DNA of 36,865 bases, from positions 1 through 36,865 of the forward strand of contig CAIZSE010000078.1 in NCBI GenBank assembly GCA_903935585.1, in the 5' to 3' direction. Made by a program: the position numbers and the translations under genes. A model generated the notes under the pieces. The model saw only the letters and a program-made list of their open reading frames with translations, had not been told where the DNA came from and searched no databases. This DNA comes from an uncultured Burkholderiales bacterium (GTDB lineage: Bacteria > Pseudomonadota > Gammaproteobacteria > Burkholderiales > Burkholderiaceae_C). Below, one piece after another: positions 26,440 to 34,813 of the stretch; the stretch's first letter is position 1; each line of letters begins with the position of its first letter.

Positions 26440-27240
26440 ATGCCTCTTCTCATGCCCCCTTCTTTTGACAATTGGCTGCGACCTGACTGGCCCGCGCCAG
26501 AGCACGTCCGCGCCCTGATGACAGATCGGCATGGGGGCGTCTCTGTTTCGCCCTGGGACAGCATGAATCTGGGTGACCATGTCGGTGACTTCGCGCGGAG
26601 CATTCAAGTTAACCGTCAACGCCTGCAGGACACCATGGGCACTCGGCCTGTGTTCTTGAAGCAAGTGCATGGCGTGGATTCGGTGCTGCTGGATGCGTCG
26701 AGCATGGACGGCACTGTGGCCGATGCATGCATCGCGGTGGGCGCAGGGGTCGCTTGCACCATCATGGTGGCCGATTGTTTGCCGGTGTTGATGTGCGATA
26801 CAGATGGGCGCTGGGTGGCTGCTGCGCACGCGGGTTGGCGGGGGCTGGCAGGGGTGGAAGGAGTCGGGGTACTGGAGTCGTTGCTGGATGCTGGGGCATT
26901 GAAAGACAGCTCGCCACAAGACATTCTGGTGTGGCTTGGCCCTTGTATCGGTCCTCAAGCCTTTGAGGTGGGACCAGAGGTGAGGGCGGCTTTTTGCGCC
27001 TTCGACCCTTCTGCTGCCACTTTCTTCAAGCCCACTGCGGGTGAAAAGTGGCTGGCCGATTTGGCAGGACTGGCCCGGTTCCGATTGCAGCGCAGAGGGG
27101 TGAGCCGTGTTTTTGGCAATGACAGCCAGCCTGCTTGGTGCACGTTCACCCAGGCCTCAAAGTTCTTTTCGCACCGGCGTGACAGCCGCGTCCTTGGGCA
27201 AACCGGGCGCATGGCCGCTTGCGTTTGGCTCGACTCCTGA
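26440..27240 (+). CDS. pgeF: Peptidoglycan editing factor PgeF (laccase-domain, YfiH family)
   Basis: Cytoplasmic multicopper-like fold protein; family members have been described as polyphenol oxidases, as purine nucleoside phosphorylases, and as a factor preventing misincorporation of serine in peptidoglycan precursors. About 266 residues. The metal-site residues appear in QVHGVDSV, VADCLPVLMCD, AAAHAGWRGLAGV and LGPCIGPQAFEVG. The start is uncertain: ATG at 26440 (AAGG 3 bases before) or ATG at 26452 giving MPPSFDNWLRP, closer to homologues. The C terminus (QTGRMAACVWLDS) overlaps the end of the convergent small membrane protein gene. This gene precedes phaC in several Burkholderiales, as I recall. 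Confidence 0.9.
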   Translation: MPLLMPPSFDNWLRPDWPAPEHVRALMTDRHGGVSVSPWDSMNLGDHVGDFARSIQVNRQRLQDTMGTRPVFLKQVHGVDSVLLDASSMDGTVADACIAVGAGVACTIMVADCLPVLMCDTDGRWVAAAHAGWRGLAGVEGVGVLESLLDAGALKDSSPQDILVWLGPCIGPQAFEVGPEVRAAFCAFDPSAATFFKPTAGEKWLADLAGLARFRLQRRGVSRVFGNDSQPAWCTFTQASKFFSHRRDSRVLGQTGRMAACVWLDS

Positions 27241-27459
27241 CGCCTGGTCCGCTGGCTGCTTTGGCGCTTGTTCCGAAGCTTGCAGCCTGGCTTTGCGGCG
27301 CAAAGGCGTTCCCATGATGTACACCAGCAAAGACATGGGCAGTAGGCCATACAACAGGAAAGTGATGATGGCGCCCAATATACTTCCTTGGGTACTAAAG
27401 GCTTCAGCCAGGCCCATGAGCAAGGTGACATAGAGCCAGGCAATAACGATCAGGTACAT
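27157..27459 (-). CDS. Small two-helix membrane protein, unknown function
   Basis: 100 residues. Two hydrophobic segments (YLIVIAWLYVTLLMGLAEAF, about 2-21, and AIITFLLYGLLPMSLLVYIMG, about 30-50) are followed by a basic stretch (TPLRRKARLQ) and a Pro/Ala-rich tail. Basic residues after helix 2 suggest that the tail is cytoplasmic. No family recognised. Its last 28 codons lie antisense over the 3' end of pgeF. It is divergent from phaC across 89 bp. Evidence that it is real: clean helices, plausible start, and otherwise empty DNA between pgeF and phaC. No Shine-Dalgarno is visible. Confidence 0.65.
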   Translation of the reverse strand: MYLIVIAWLYVTLLMGLAEAFSTQGSILGAIITFLLYGLLPMSLLVYIMGTPLRRKARLQASEQAPKQPADQASGVEPNASGHAPGLPKDAAVTPVRKEL

Positions 27460-27492
27460 TATTTTTGTCTTTGTAATTTAGGTGACAACAAA

Positions 27493-27522
27493 TTGACAGA
27501 TACTCGAATATTCAGGCATCAA
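27493..27522 (+). promoter_or_regulatory. Possible phaCAB promoter
   Basis: A perfect -35 hexamer TTGACA at 27493-27498 has only weak -10 candidates 17-18 bases on (GCATCA/CATCAA). A strong -35 with a poor -10 upstream of phaC resembles the promoter known in Cupriavidus necator. The Shine-Dalgarno AGGAGA (27537-27542) is 6 bases before the phaC start. Confidence 0.35.
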
Positions 27523-27548
27523 AAAAACGATTCTTCAGGAGACAAGGC

Positions 27549-29267
27549 ATGAGTGCATCCACGCCGGAATTTTGGACCCAAATGAGCGAGGGTTTTCAGC
27601 AAAACCTGTCCAAAAGCTGGGGGCAGGCGATGCAGCATTTTCAGACCATCGACTTGGGGGGGCTCAAGTCTGGCCCAGATGCGGCTGCACCACAACTCAA
27701 ATTCGCACCCGAAAAGCTGCAAACGCTTCAGGGGCAGTATTTCAAAGACGCCTCTGATCTGTGGAATCAAAGTTTGCAAAATAGCCTGCAGGTCAAGGAC
27801 CGCCGCTTTTCGGGCGATGCATGGGCAAGCAATCCGGCGGCGACCTTCAACGCGGCCACTTACTTGCTCAATGCCCGCACCCTCATGGGTCTGGCCGATG
27901 CCGTAGATGCCGATGAAAAAACCCGCACCCGCATCCGTTTTGCCATCGAGCAATGGGTCGCGGCTGCCGCTCCAAGCAACTTTTTGGCCTTCAATGCAGA
28001 GGCGCAAAAGAAAGCCATTGACACCCAAGGCGAAAGCATTGCCAAGGGCGTTAAAAACCTGATGCACGATATGCAGCAGGGCCATGTGTCGATGACCGAC
28101 GAGAGCCTGTTTGAGGTGGGCAAAAACGTGGCCACCACCGAAGGCGCCGTGGTCTTTGAAAACGAGTTTTTCCAGCTGATTGAATACAAGCCCCTGACCG
28201 CCAAAGTCTTCGAAAAGCCCTTTTTGTTGATCCCGCCGTGCATTAACAAGTTTTACATCCTCGACTTGCAACCCGAGAACTCCTTCATTCGCTACGCGGT
28301 CAGCCAAGGCCACCGCACCTTCGTGGTCAGCTGGCGCAACCCCGACGAGTCCATGGCTCAGAAAACCTGGGACGACTACATTGAGAACGCTGCCGTCAAG
28401 GCGATCAGCACGGTGCAAGCCATCACGGGCGCCCCGAAAATCAATGCGCTGGGGTTTTGTGTGGGCGGCACCATCTTGTCCACGGCATTGGCTGTGCTGG
28501 CTGCGCGGGGTGAAAAGCCGGTGGCCAGTGCCACCTTCCTGACCACGCTGATCAACTTCACCGACACCGGCATTCTGGATGTCTTCATCGACGACAACTT
28601 TGTCAAGTACCGTGAAATGCAAATGGGCCAAGGGGGTCTGCTCAAGGGGCAAGACCTGGCATCCACCTTCAGCTTTCTGCGTCCCAATGACCTGGTCTGG
28701 AACTATGTGGTGGGCAACTACCTCAAGGGCGAAACGCCGCCGCCATTTGACCTGCTCTACTGGAACAGCGATTCGACCAACTTGCCCGGACCTTTTTACG
28801 CCTGGTACCTGCGCAACACCTACCTGGAAAACAACCTGGTCAAACCCGACAAATTGACCGTGTGCGGGGAAAGCATCGACTTGGGCAAAGTGGACTTGCC
28901 TGTTTATATATACGGCTCACGTGAAGACCACATCGTGCCGATCGGGGGCGCCTATGCCAGCACCAAAGTGCTGCCGGGCAAAAAGCGTTTTGTGATGGGG
29001 GCTTCGGGGCACATTGCCGGCGTGATCAACCCGCCAGCCGCCAAAAAACGCAACCATTGGTTGCGCGAAGATGGCAAGTTTCCCGCAGATGTCAATGACT
29101 GGATGGCGGGCGCCAAAGAAATCCCCGGCAGTTGGTGGACCGATTGGTCTGACTGGCTCAAGAGCCATGCAGGCAAGCCAATCGCTGCCCCCAAAACCTA
29201 CGGCAAAGGCAGCCAATTCAAAGCCATCGAAGCGGCTCCAGGCCGCTACGTCAAAGCCAAAGCCTGA
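27549..29267 (+). CDS. phaC: Class I poly(3-hydroxyalkanoate) synthase
   Basis: Polymerises 3-hydroxybutyryl-CoA (and other short-chain hydroxyacyl-CoAs) on the granule surface. 572 residues, usual for class I. The N-terminal 180 residues are the variable PHA synthase N domain (FLAFNAEAQKKAIDTQGES). The alpha/beta-hydrolase domain follows with the lipase-like box GFCVGG holding catalytic Cys304, Asp460 (GSREDHIVPIGG) and His488 (GASGHIAGVINPP). The Trp after the nucleophile loop and the C-terminal WWTDWSDWL are family-typical. First gene of phaC-phaA-phaB; phaA starts 25 bp after it. Confidence 0.97.
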   Translation: MSASTPEFWTQMSEGFQQNLSKSWGQAMQHFQTIDLGGLKSGPDAAAPQLKFAPEKLQTLQGQYFKDASDLWNQSLQNSLQVKDRRFSGDAWASNPAATFNAATYLLNARTLMGLADAVDADEKTRTRIRFAIEQWVAAAAPSNFLAFNAEAQKKAIDTQGESIAKGVKNLMHDMQQGHVSMTDESLFEVGKNVATTEGAVVFENEFFQLIEYKPLTAKVFEKPFLLIPPCINKFYILDLQPENSFIRYAVSQGHRTFVVSWRNPDESMAQKTWDDYIENAAVKAISTVQAITGAPKINALGFCVGGTILSTALAVLAARGEKPVASATFLTTLINFTDTGILDVFIDDNFVKYREMQMGQGGLLKGQDLASTFSFLRPNDLVWNYVVGNYLKGETPPPFDLLYWNSDSTNLPGPFYAWYLRNTYLENNLVKPDKLTVCGESIDLGKVDLPVYIYGSREDHIVPIGGAYASTKVLPGKKRFVMGASGHIAGVINPPAAKKRNHWLREDGKFPADVNDWMAGAKEIPGSWWTDWSDWLKSHAGKPIAAPKTYGKGSQFKAIEAAPGRYVKAKA

Positions 29268-29292
29268 TTTTCAATCGACTGGAGACTTAAAA

Positions 29293-30474
29293 ATGGAAGA
29301 CATCGTTATCGTTGCAGCAGCCCGCACAGCCGTGGGTAAATTTGGTGGATCCCTTGCCAAAACACCTGCCACCGAGTTGGGCAGCATTGTCATCAAGGCT
29401 TTGCTCGAACGCAGCGGCTTGCCCGTTGATGCCATTGGCGAAGTGATCATGGGCCAGGTTCTGGCCGCAGGTGTGGGCCAGAATCCCGCCCGCCAAGCCA
29501 TGATGAAAGCCGGCGTTGCCAAGGAAACCCCCGCGCTCACCATCAATGCCGTGTGCGGCTCTGGCCTGAAAGCCGTGATGCTGGCCGCGCAAGCCGTGGC
29601 TTGGGGCGACAGCGAAATCGTGATCGCCGGTGGTCAGGAAAACATGAGCGCCAGTCCACACGTGCTCAACGGCAGCCGTGATGGCCAGCGCATGGGCGAC
29701 TGGAAGATGACCGACACCATGATCGTGGACGGCCTTTGGGACGTTTACAACCAGTACCACATGGGCATCACCGCAGAAAACGTGGCCAAGGCCCACGGCA
29801 TCACCCGCGAAATGCAGGACGCCCTGGCGGCAGGCAGTCAGAGCAAGGCAGCCGCCGCGCAAGAGGCGGGCAAGTTCAAGGGCGAAATCGTGGATGTGCT
29901 GATTCCCCAGCGCAAGGGTGACGCGCTGGTGTTCAACGCCGACGAATTCATCAACAAGAAAACGAACGCCGAAGTGTTGGCCGGTTTGCGCCCAGCCTTT
30001 GACAAGGCCGGCAGTGTCACTGCGGGTAACGCTTCAGGCATCAATGATGGCGCCGCTGCCGTGGTGGTCATGACGGCCAAGAAGGCCGCTGCTTTGGGCC
30101 TCAAGCCCCTGGCCCGCATTGCGGCCTTTGGCACCAGCGGTCTTGACCCAGCCCACATGGGCATGGGCCCTGTGCCTGCATCGCAAAAAGCACTGGCCCG
30201 CGCTGGCTGGAAAGCAGCCGATGTGGACCTGTTCGAGCTGAACGAAGCTTTTGCTGCGCAAGCTTGCGCCGTCAACCAGGCGCTGGACATCGATCCGGCC
30301 AAGGTCAACGTCAACGGCGGCGCGATCGCCATTGGTCACCCCATCGGCGCGTCCGGCTGCCGCATTCTGGTGACCTTGCTGCACGAAATGCAGCGCACCC
30401 AGGCGAAAAAGGGCTTGGCTGCACTGTGCATTGGCGGCGGCATGGGCGTGTCGCTGGCGGTTGAACGCTATTGA
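29293..30474 (+). CDS. phaA: Acetyl-CoA C-acetyltransferase (beta-ketothiolase)
   Basis: Condenses two acetyl-CoA to acetoacetyl-CoA, the first step to polyhydroxybutyrate. 393 residues, a biosynthetic thiolase. Catalytic Cys88 (NAVCGSGLKA), His349 (AIGHPIGASGC) and Cys379 (CIGGGMG) are all present. The ATG at 29293 was chosen although the frame is open much further upstream inside phaC: GGAGA lies 7 bases before it and the protein starts MEDIVIVAAARTAVGKFGG as thiolases do. The 3' neighbour phaB follows after 119 bp with no terminator between them. Confidence 0.97.
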   Translation: MEDIVIVAAARTAVGKFGGSLAKTPATELGSIVIKALLERSGLPVDAIGEVIMGQVLAAGVGQNPARQAMMKAGVAKETPALTINAVCGSGLKAVMLAAQAVAWGDSEIVIAGGQENMSASPHVLNGSRDGQRMGDWKMTDTMIVDGLWDVYNQYHMGITAENVAKAHGITREMQDALAAGSQSKAAAAQEAGKFKGEIVDVLIPQRKGDALVFNADEFINKKTNAEVLAGLRPAFDKAGSVTAGNASGINDGAAAVVVMTAKKAAALGLKPLARIAAFGTSGLDPAHMGMGPVPASQKALARAGWKAADVDLFELNEAFAAQACAVNQALDIDPAKVNVNGGAIAIGHPIGASGCRILVTLLHEMQRTQAKKGLAALCIGGGMGVSLAVERY

Positions 30475-30593
30475 ATCCCTGCGCCGGTCAAGCTGCGTGA
30501 GTTGGCGCACTGCTCAATTGATAAGGGCAGACAACCATGGCAGTTTGATCGGACTTCGATGATTTCACACCACTCATAACAAAGGAGACAAAC

Positions 30594-31331
30594 ATGAGTC
30601 AAAAAGTAGCTTACGTCACAGGCGGCATGGGCGGTATCGGTACCGCCATCTGCCAGCGCCTTCACCAGGAAGGCTTCAAAGTCATTGCGGGCTGTGGCCC
30701 GACACGTGACTTCAACAAATGGCTGGATGAACAAAAAGCCCTGGGCTACACCTTCCATGCCAGCGTGGGTAACGTGGGCGATTGGGACTCCACGGTAGAA
30801 GCTTTCACCAAGACCAAGGCCGAGCATGGCAACATTGATGTGCTGGTCAATAACGCCGGCATCACCAAGGACCGCATGTTCCTGAAGATGTCCCGTGATG
30901 ACTGGGACGCCGTGATGAACACCAACCTGGACTCCATGTTCAACGTGACCAAGCAAGTGGTCGCCGACATGGTGGAAAAAGGCTGGGGCCGCATCATCAA
31001 CATCAGTTCGGTGAACGGTGAAAAAGGCCAGGCTGGCCAGACCAACTACTCGGCCGCCAAAGCCGGAATGCACGGGTTTTCGATGGCATTGGCGCAAGAG
31101 TTGGCCACCAAAGGCGTCACGGTCAACACCGTGAGCCCTGGCTACATCGGCACCGACATGGTCAACGCCATCCGTCCGGACGTACTGGAAAAGATCGTGG
31201 CCACGGTCCCGGTCAAACGCTTGGGCAAGCCCAGCGAAATCGCCTCCATCATCGCCTGGCTGGCCAGCGAAGAGGGCGGTTACGCCACGGGTGCTGACTT
31301 CTCGGTCAATGGTGGTCTGCACATGGGTTGA
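30594..31331 (+). CDS. phaB: Acetoacetyl-CoA reductase
   Basis: NADPH-dependent short-chain dehydrogenase reducing acetoacetyl-CoA to (R)-3-hydroxybutyryl-CoA for PhaC. 245 residues. Seen: the cofactor motif TGGMGGIG (9-16), NNAG (86-89), and the catalytic Ser139, Tyr152 and Lys156 (NISSVNGEKGQAGQTNYSAAK in pieces). GCGPTRDFNKWLDEQ is characteristic of PhaB rather than FabG. AAAGGAG precedes the ATG. The 119-bp gap after phaA contains nothing I can identify. The operon ends at a terminator. No phasin or phaR gene follows here. Confidence 0.96.
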   Translation: MSQKVAYVTGGMGGIGTAICQRLHQEGFKVIAGCGPTRDFNKWLDEQKALGYTFHASVGNVGDWDSTVEAFTKTKAEHGNIDVLVNNAGITKDRMFLKMSRDDWDAVMNTNLDSMFNVTKQVVADMVEKGWGRIINISSVNGEKGQAGQTNYSAAKAGMHGFSMALAQELATKGVTVNTVSPGYIGTDMVNAIRPDVLEKIVATVPVKRLGKPSEIASIIAWLASEEGGYATGADFSVNGGLHMG

Positions 31332-31393
31332 TGCACTTTTGTTGCCTGGCTTGTTGATACCAAGCGAGGCAATATCAAGCGCGCAGCACCCAC

Positions 31394-31420
31394 AAAAAAA
31401 CCCGCCTCGGCGGGTTTTTT
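31394..31420. terminator. Bidirectional terminator between phaB and the SPFH gene
   Basis: A7 plus CCCGC/GCGGG with loop CTCG plus T6 (31394-31420). It serves phaCAB on the plus strand and the SPFH gene, which stops at 31439, on the minus strand. Confidence 0.9.
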
Positions 31421-31438
31421 GCGTCAGCTAACAGGCGT

Positions 31439-32359
31439 TCAACTGTTCGCTTGCTTGCCCGTGGACAACATTTGCATGGCCGATGCGATCAGGCCCGAGA
31501 CTTCGGTCATATTGCCCGGCACGATCAGCGTGGTCTTGGCGTCTTGTGCCACCTTGGCGTACGCCTGCACGGCTTGTTCTGCCACTTTGAGTTGCACCGC
31601 CTGTTCGCCCCCAGGCTGGCGGATGGCGCTGGCGATGCGCTCGATGGCTTGCGCCGTGGCATTGGCCATTTCGGTGATGGCAGCCGCATCGCCTTGGGCC
31701 TTGTTGATGGCCGCTTGCTTTTCACCTTCCGAGCGGGCAATGAAGGCCTCTCGCTCGCCGGTGGCGATGTTGATCTGCTCCTGGCGGCGCCCCTCAGATG
31801 CCGCGATCAGGGCACGTTTTTCACGCTCAGCGGTAATCTGTGACTGCATGGCCAGCAAAATTTCTTTGGGTGGCGTCAGGTCTTTGATCTCGTAACGCAA
31901 CACTTTCACGCCCCAGTTGAGCGCTGCCTCATCGATGGCTGCCACCACTTGCGCGTTGATGATGGTGCGCTCTTCAAAGGTTTTGTCCAGCTCCAGTTTG
32001 CCGATCACGCTGCGCAAGCTGGTTTGGGCCAGCTGTGTCACGGCGATGATGTAGTTGGACGAGCCGTAGCTGGCCAGTTTGGGGTCGGTGACCTGAAAGT
32101 ACAAAATGCCATCCACTTGCAGTTGGGTGTTGTCTCGTGTGATGCAAATCTGGCTGGGCACATCGAGCGGGATTTCTTTCAGGCTGTGTTTTTGGATCAC
32201 GTTGTCTACAAAGGGCACCACAAAGTTCAAGCCTGGTGTCAAGCTGGCGTTGAATTTGCCCAGCCTTTCGACCACCCAGGCTTCTTGTTGCGGCACGACC
32301 TTGACGGTCTTGACGATGAACAGGATCGCGATGATCACGAGGACGGCAGCGATTTCCAT
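31439..32359 (-). CDS. qmcA: SPFH/band-7 membrane protein (stomatin/QmcA type)
   Basis: Inner-membrane scaffold of the stomatin-prohibitin-flotillin-HflK/C superfamily, thought to organise membrane microdomains and protease complexes. 306 residues. One N-terminal membrane helix (IAAVLVIIAILFIV), the band-7 domain at about 20-190 (VPQQEAWVVERLGKFNASLTPGL, VDGILYFQVTDP), then a long charged coiled coil (about 175-255, with EGRRQEQINIATGEREAFIARSEGEKQ in pieces) and an Ala-rich end. AAGGAAA lies before the ATG. It follows the nfeD gene by 36 bp, the usual partner arrangement. Confidence 0.92.
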   Translation of the reverse strand: MEIAAVLVIIAILFIVKTVKVVPQQEAWVVERLGKFNASLTPGLNFVVPFVDNVIQKHSLKEIPLDVPSQICITRDNTQLQVDGILYFQVTDPKLASYGSSNYIIAVTQLAQTSLRSVIGKLELDKTFEERTIINAQVVAAIDEAALNWGVKVLRYEIKDLTPPKEILLAMQSQITAEREKRALIAASEGRRQEQINIATGEREAFIARSEGEKQAAINKAQGDAAAITEMANATAQAIERIASAIRQPGGEQAVQLKVAEQAVQAYAKVAQDAKTTLIVPGNMTEVSGLIASAMQMLSTGKQANS

Positions 32360-32395
32360 GGATTGATTTCCTTTGCAGTGTTGAGAGCAGAGTGC

Positions 32396-32815
32396 TCAAA
32401 TTTTTTCAAGCACCAAGCGGTTGCCCACCATGGCCTGAATTCGGTAAATGCCTGGAGTGGCGGTCTGGCCCGGGGCCAGCTCAGCGGTCCAAGCCGCCCC
32501 CCTGTGCTTGACTTGTGCAGTGCCCAGCGCATCCCATGCCTCGACTTCGACCCTGGCACCCAGGTCCAAGTGTTGGTCGTTTGCTTCTTGTCGGGTCGTG
32601 GGTTGGCGCTTGCGCCATTGAGCCAGCAGCAATGCCCCAACGCCGCCAACGATGGCCGCAGTGACAAGTTGCATGTTTGTGCCGAAACCGGCCATCGCGG
32701 CCAAGGCTGCAGCCGCAGCACCCAAGCCCAGCATCAGCAAGTAAAAGGTGCCACTGGTCAGCTCAAAAGCCACCAATCCACCCGCCAGCACCCACCACAT
32801 GGTTGTGTCATTCAT
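32396..32815 (-). CDS. NfeD-like membrane protein
   Basis: 139 residues: two to three hydrophobic helices (WWVLAGGLVAFELTSGTFYLLML, AAAAALAAMAGFG, LVTAAIVGGVGALLLAQW) followed by an OB-fold (LGARVEVEAWDALGTAQVKHRG through YRIQAMVGNRLVLEKI). This is the short, protease-less NfeD type that pairs with SPFH proteins. Role inferred from the pairing: shared function in membrane organisation. AAAGGA lies 6 bases before the ATG. First gene of the two-gene unit. Confidence 0.9.
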   Translation of the reverse strand: MNDTTMWWVLAGGLVAFELTSGTFYLLMLGLGAAAAALAAMAGFGTNMQLVTAAIVGGVGALLLAQWRKRQPTTRQEANDQHLDLGARVEVEAWDALGTAQVKHRGAAWTAELAPGQTATPGIYRIQAMVGNRLVLEKI

Positions 32816-32939
32816 GGCAGTCCTTTCTTTGAGAGTTTATGTATTGGCATGGCTGTATGTGTACCTTTATACGCCCACCCCATGGGTGATCACGCGGGTC
32901 CCGGCCAAATCCGGCACAAGCCAAGGATAATCAGCCCCC

Positions 32940-33941
32940 ATGCCATTTCCCGATATTCAACGCTGGCGTCTGTCTGTTGCGCCCATGATGGACTGGACTG
33001 ACCGGCATTGCCGATTTTTCCACCGCCTGCTGACCCGCCACACCTTGCTGTACACCGAGATGGTGACCACGGGCGCCTTGCGCCATGGCAGCGTGCAGCG
33101 GCATTTGCGCTTCAATGCAGAAGAACACCCGGTGGCCTTGCAACTGGGGGGCAGCGATGCGGCCGATCTGGCCCATGCCGCCAAGCTGGGGCAAGACTGG
33201 GGTTACGACGAAATCAACCTGAACTGCGGCTGCCCTTCAGACCGTGTTCAGCGCGGTGCATTTGGGGCCTGCCTCATGAACGAACCGCGCACCGTGGCCG
33301 ATGGGGTCAAAGCCATGCTGGATGTGGTCGATGTGCCTGTGACGGTGAAGCACCGCATCGGCATCGACCGGATTGAAAGCTACGACTTTGTGCGCGATTT
33401 TGTGGGCACGGTCAGCGAAGCCGGTTGCAAAGTGTTCACGGTGCATGCCCGCAACGCCTGGCTCGATGGCTTGAGCCCGAAAGAAAACCGCGAGATCCCC
33501 CCGTTGCGTTATGAGTTGGCTTACCAGCTCAAAAAGGACTTTCCGGGGCTGGTCATTTCAGTGAATGGTGGCATCAAGACCAATGACGACATTGCTGCGC
33601 ATTTGCAGCATGCCGATGGCGTGATGGTCGGTCGTGAAGCGTATTACAACCCTTGTTTGCTCAGCACCTGGGACGCCACGTTTTATGGCGACGCCCATGA
33701 TGTCCCCAGCCGCGAAGCTGTGGAAGAGGCCATGGTCGTCTATATGGAGCGGGCCCATGCCGAAGACGGATGCCCTTGGTATGCCATTGCCCGCCACATG
33801 CTGGGTCTGTACCACGGGCAGCGGGGTGGGCGTTTGTGGCGACAGGTCTGGAGCGACCACAAGCTCAAGCCACTGGCGCCACGAGAAGTCTGGCTGCAGG
33901 CCAGGGCAGCACTGGCGCGGGGCGCAGTGGTGACCGATTAA
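32940..33941 (+). CDS. dusA: tRNA-dihydrouridine(20/20a) synthase DusA
   Basis: FMN enzyme that reduces uridine 20/20a in the D-loop of tRNAs with NADPH. 333 residues. Seen: SVAPMMDWTDRHCRFFHRLL, TEMVTTGA, and NLNCGCPSDRVQRGAFGACLM with catalytic Cys98. The DusA-specific stretch HARNAWLDGLSPKENREIPP distinguishes it from DusB and DusC, and the FMN-phosphate site is VNGGIKTNDD. The start at 32940 gives MPFPDIQRWRLSVAPM. It is divergent from nfeD and convergent with the GntR gene. Confidence 0.96.
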   Translation: MPFPDIQRWRLSVAPMMDWTDRHCRFFHRLLTRHTLLYTEMVTTGALRHGSVQRHLRFNAEEHPVALQLGGSDAADLAHAAKLGQDWGYDEINLNCGCPSDRVQRGAFGACLMNEPRTVADGVKAMLDVVDVPVTVKHRIGIDRIESYDFVRDFVGTVSEAGCKVFTVHARNAWLDGLSPKENREIPPLRYELAYQLKKDFPGLVISVNGGIKTNDDIAAHLQHADGVMVGREAYYNPCLLSTWDATFYGDAHDVPSREAVEEAMVVYMERAHAEDGCPWYAIARHMLGLYHGQRGGRLWRQVWSDHKLKPLAPREVWLQARAALARGAVVTD

Positions 33942-33959
33942 AAAGGGGAGGCAATTGTT

Positions 33960-33983
33960 CGAAGCGTCTGGAGAGCCGCTTCG
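33960..33983. repeat. Inverted repeat between dusA and the GntR gene
   Basis: A 7-bp stem CGAAGCG/CGCTTCG (33960-33966 with 33977-33983) with a 10-base loop. It is in the right place for a terminator of two convergent genes, but no T-run follows on either strand, so it would not be a canonical intrinsic terminator. Confidence 0.4.
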
Positions 33984-33991
33984 GGTGGCGC

Positions 33992-34627
33992 TCATTGCGC
34001 CGCTTGCAAGCCGTTCATGAAGTGCGCCGTCATGCGTTCGGCTGCCAGCTCGGGCTGACGCGCAGTCAGGGCCTGCAAGATGGCCCGGTGCTCGGTCAGC
34101 GACTGTTCGATGCGCCCTTCTTTGAGCAGTGAGCTGTGGCGGTTGAGTTTCATCACCTTGCGCAGATCGGCCACCACTTGGTCGCGCCAGCGGTTGTCGG
34201 CCAACTCCAGCAGGAGCATGTGAAAGGCTTCGTTGATCTCGAAAAAGCGGTCACGGTCATGGATGGCTTCTTCCAGGTCCTGGTGCAAGGCGTTGACCTT
34301 GGCCATTTGCTCGGCGCTGGCAGTTTGGGCCACCACCCGCGCGGCATCGGATTCCAGCAAGGCCAACAGGTGGTACACGTCGCGCAGGTCTTTTTCGCTG
34401 ACTTCGGTGACATAAGCGCCGCGGCGTACCTTCATCGTGACCAGGCCTTCTGCGGCCAGAACTTTCAGGGCTTCCCGCATGGGGGTTCGGCTGATGCCGA
34501 GCGCTTCGGCGATGCGCAATTCGTCGATCCAGCTGCCGGGCTCTAGCTCGCGCGCAAAAATACGCTGCCGCAAGAGTTCGGCAACTTCTTCGTAAAGGGC
34601 GCGTGGCGCAAGAGACAAGGCAGACAT
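33992..34627 (-). CDS. GntR-family transcriptional regulator, FCD subfamily
   Basis: 211 residues. The N-terminal winged helix-turn-helix (about 8-75: YEEVAELLRQRIFARELEPGS, LRIAEALGISRTPMREALKVL) is followed by the all-helical FCD effector domain (85-205) with the metal-ligand Asp and His positions in INEAFHMLLLELADN and LTEHRAILQAL. FCD regulators usually respond to carboxylic acids. It is divergent from the methylmalonyl-CoA mutase gene with 186 bp between them, so it is a candidate regulator of propionate/methylmalonate metabolism; that link is inference from position. Confidence 0.92.
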   Translation of the reverse strand: MSALSLAPRALYEEVAELLRQRIFARELEPGSWIDELRIAEALGISRTPMREALKVLAAEGLVTMKVRRGAYVTEVSEKDLRDVYHLLALLESDAARVVAQTASAEQMAKVNALHQDLEEAIHDRDRFFEINEAFHMLLLELADNRWRDQVVADLRKVMKLNRHSSLLKEGRIEQSLTEHRAILQALTARQPELAAERMTAHFMNGLQAAQ

Positions 34628-34694
34628 GTTGTGATGAAGGCAGACTTTGACCGGGCTTGGATTAACCGCTTGGACCGTCGTTTCAGATGATGAA

Positions 34695-34754
34695 TTGTAA
34701 GGCGGTTAAAATATTTTGCATCAATAATTATAAATCACAGCATTTGTAAGCCGG
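34695..34754. promoter_or_regulatory. GntR/mutase intergenic region: direct repeats and promoter candidate
   Basis: Two near-identical 11-mers, TTGTAAGGCGG (34695-34705) and TTGTAAGCCGG (34744-34754), are 49 bp apart start to start (10 of 11 match). Between them lies a promoter-like pair for the plus strand: TTAAAA (34706-34711), a 17-bp spacer and TATAAA (34729-34734). The rest is AT-rich. The repeats flank the promoter, as operators for the divergent GntR regulator could. Confidence 0.4.
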
Positions 34755-34813
34755 CCAGCAGACTCTAGCTGCCAAAATCCGGGCAAGCCATTTTTGTCTC
34801 GAAAGCACGCGCC

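Noticed and set aside
27519..28652. 377-codon minus-strand frame opposite phaC
   Set aside because: Runs through the conserved phaC catalytic region and has no domain of its own.
31949..33001. 350-codon plus-strand frame across the SPFH and nfeD genes into dusA
   Set aside because: It spans two clear minus-strand genes and the start of dusA in another frame; no protein family recognised.
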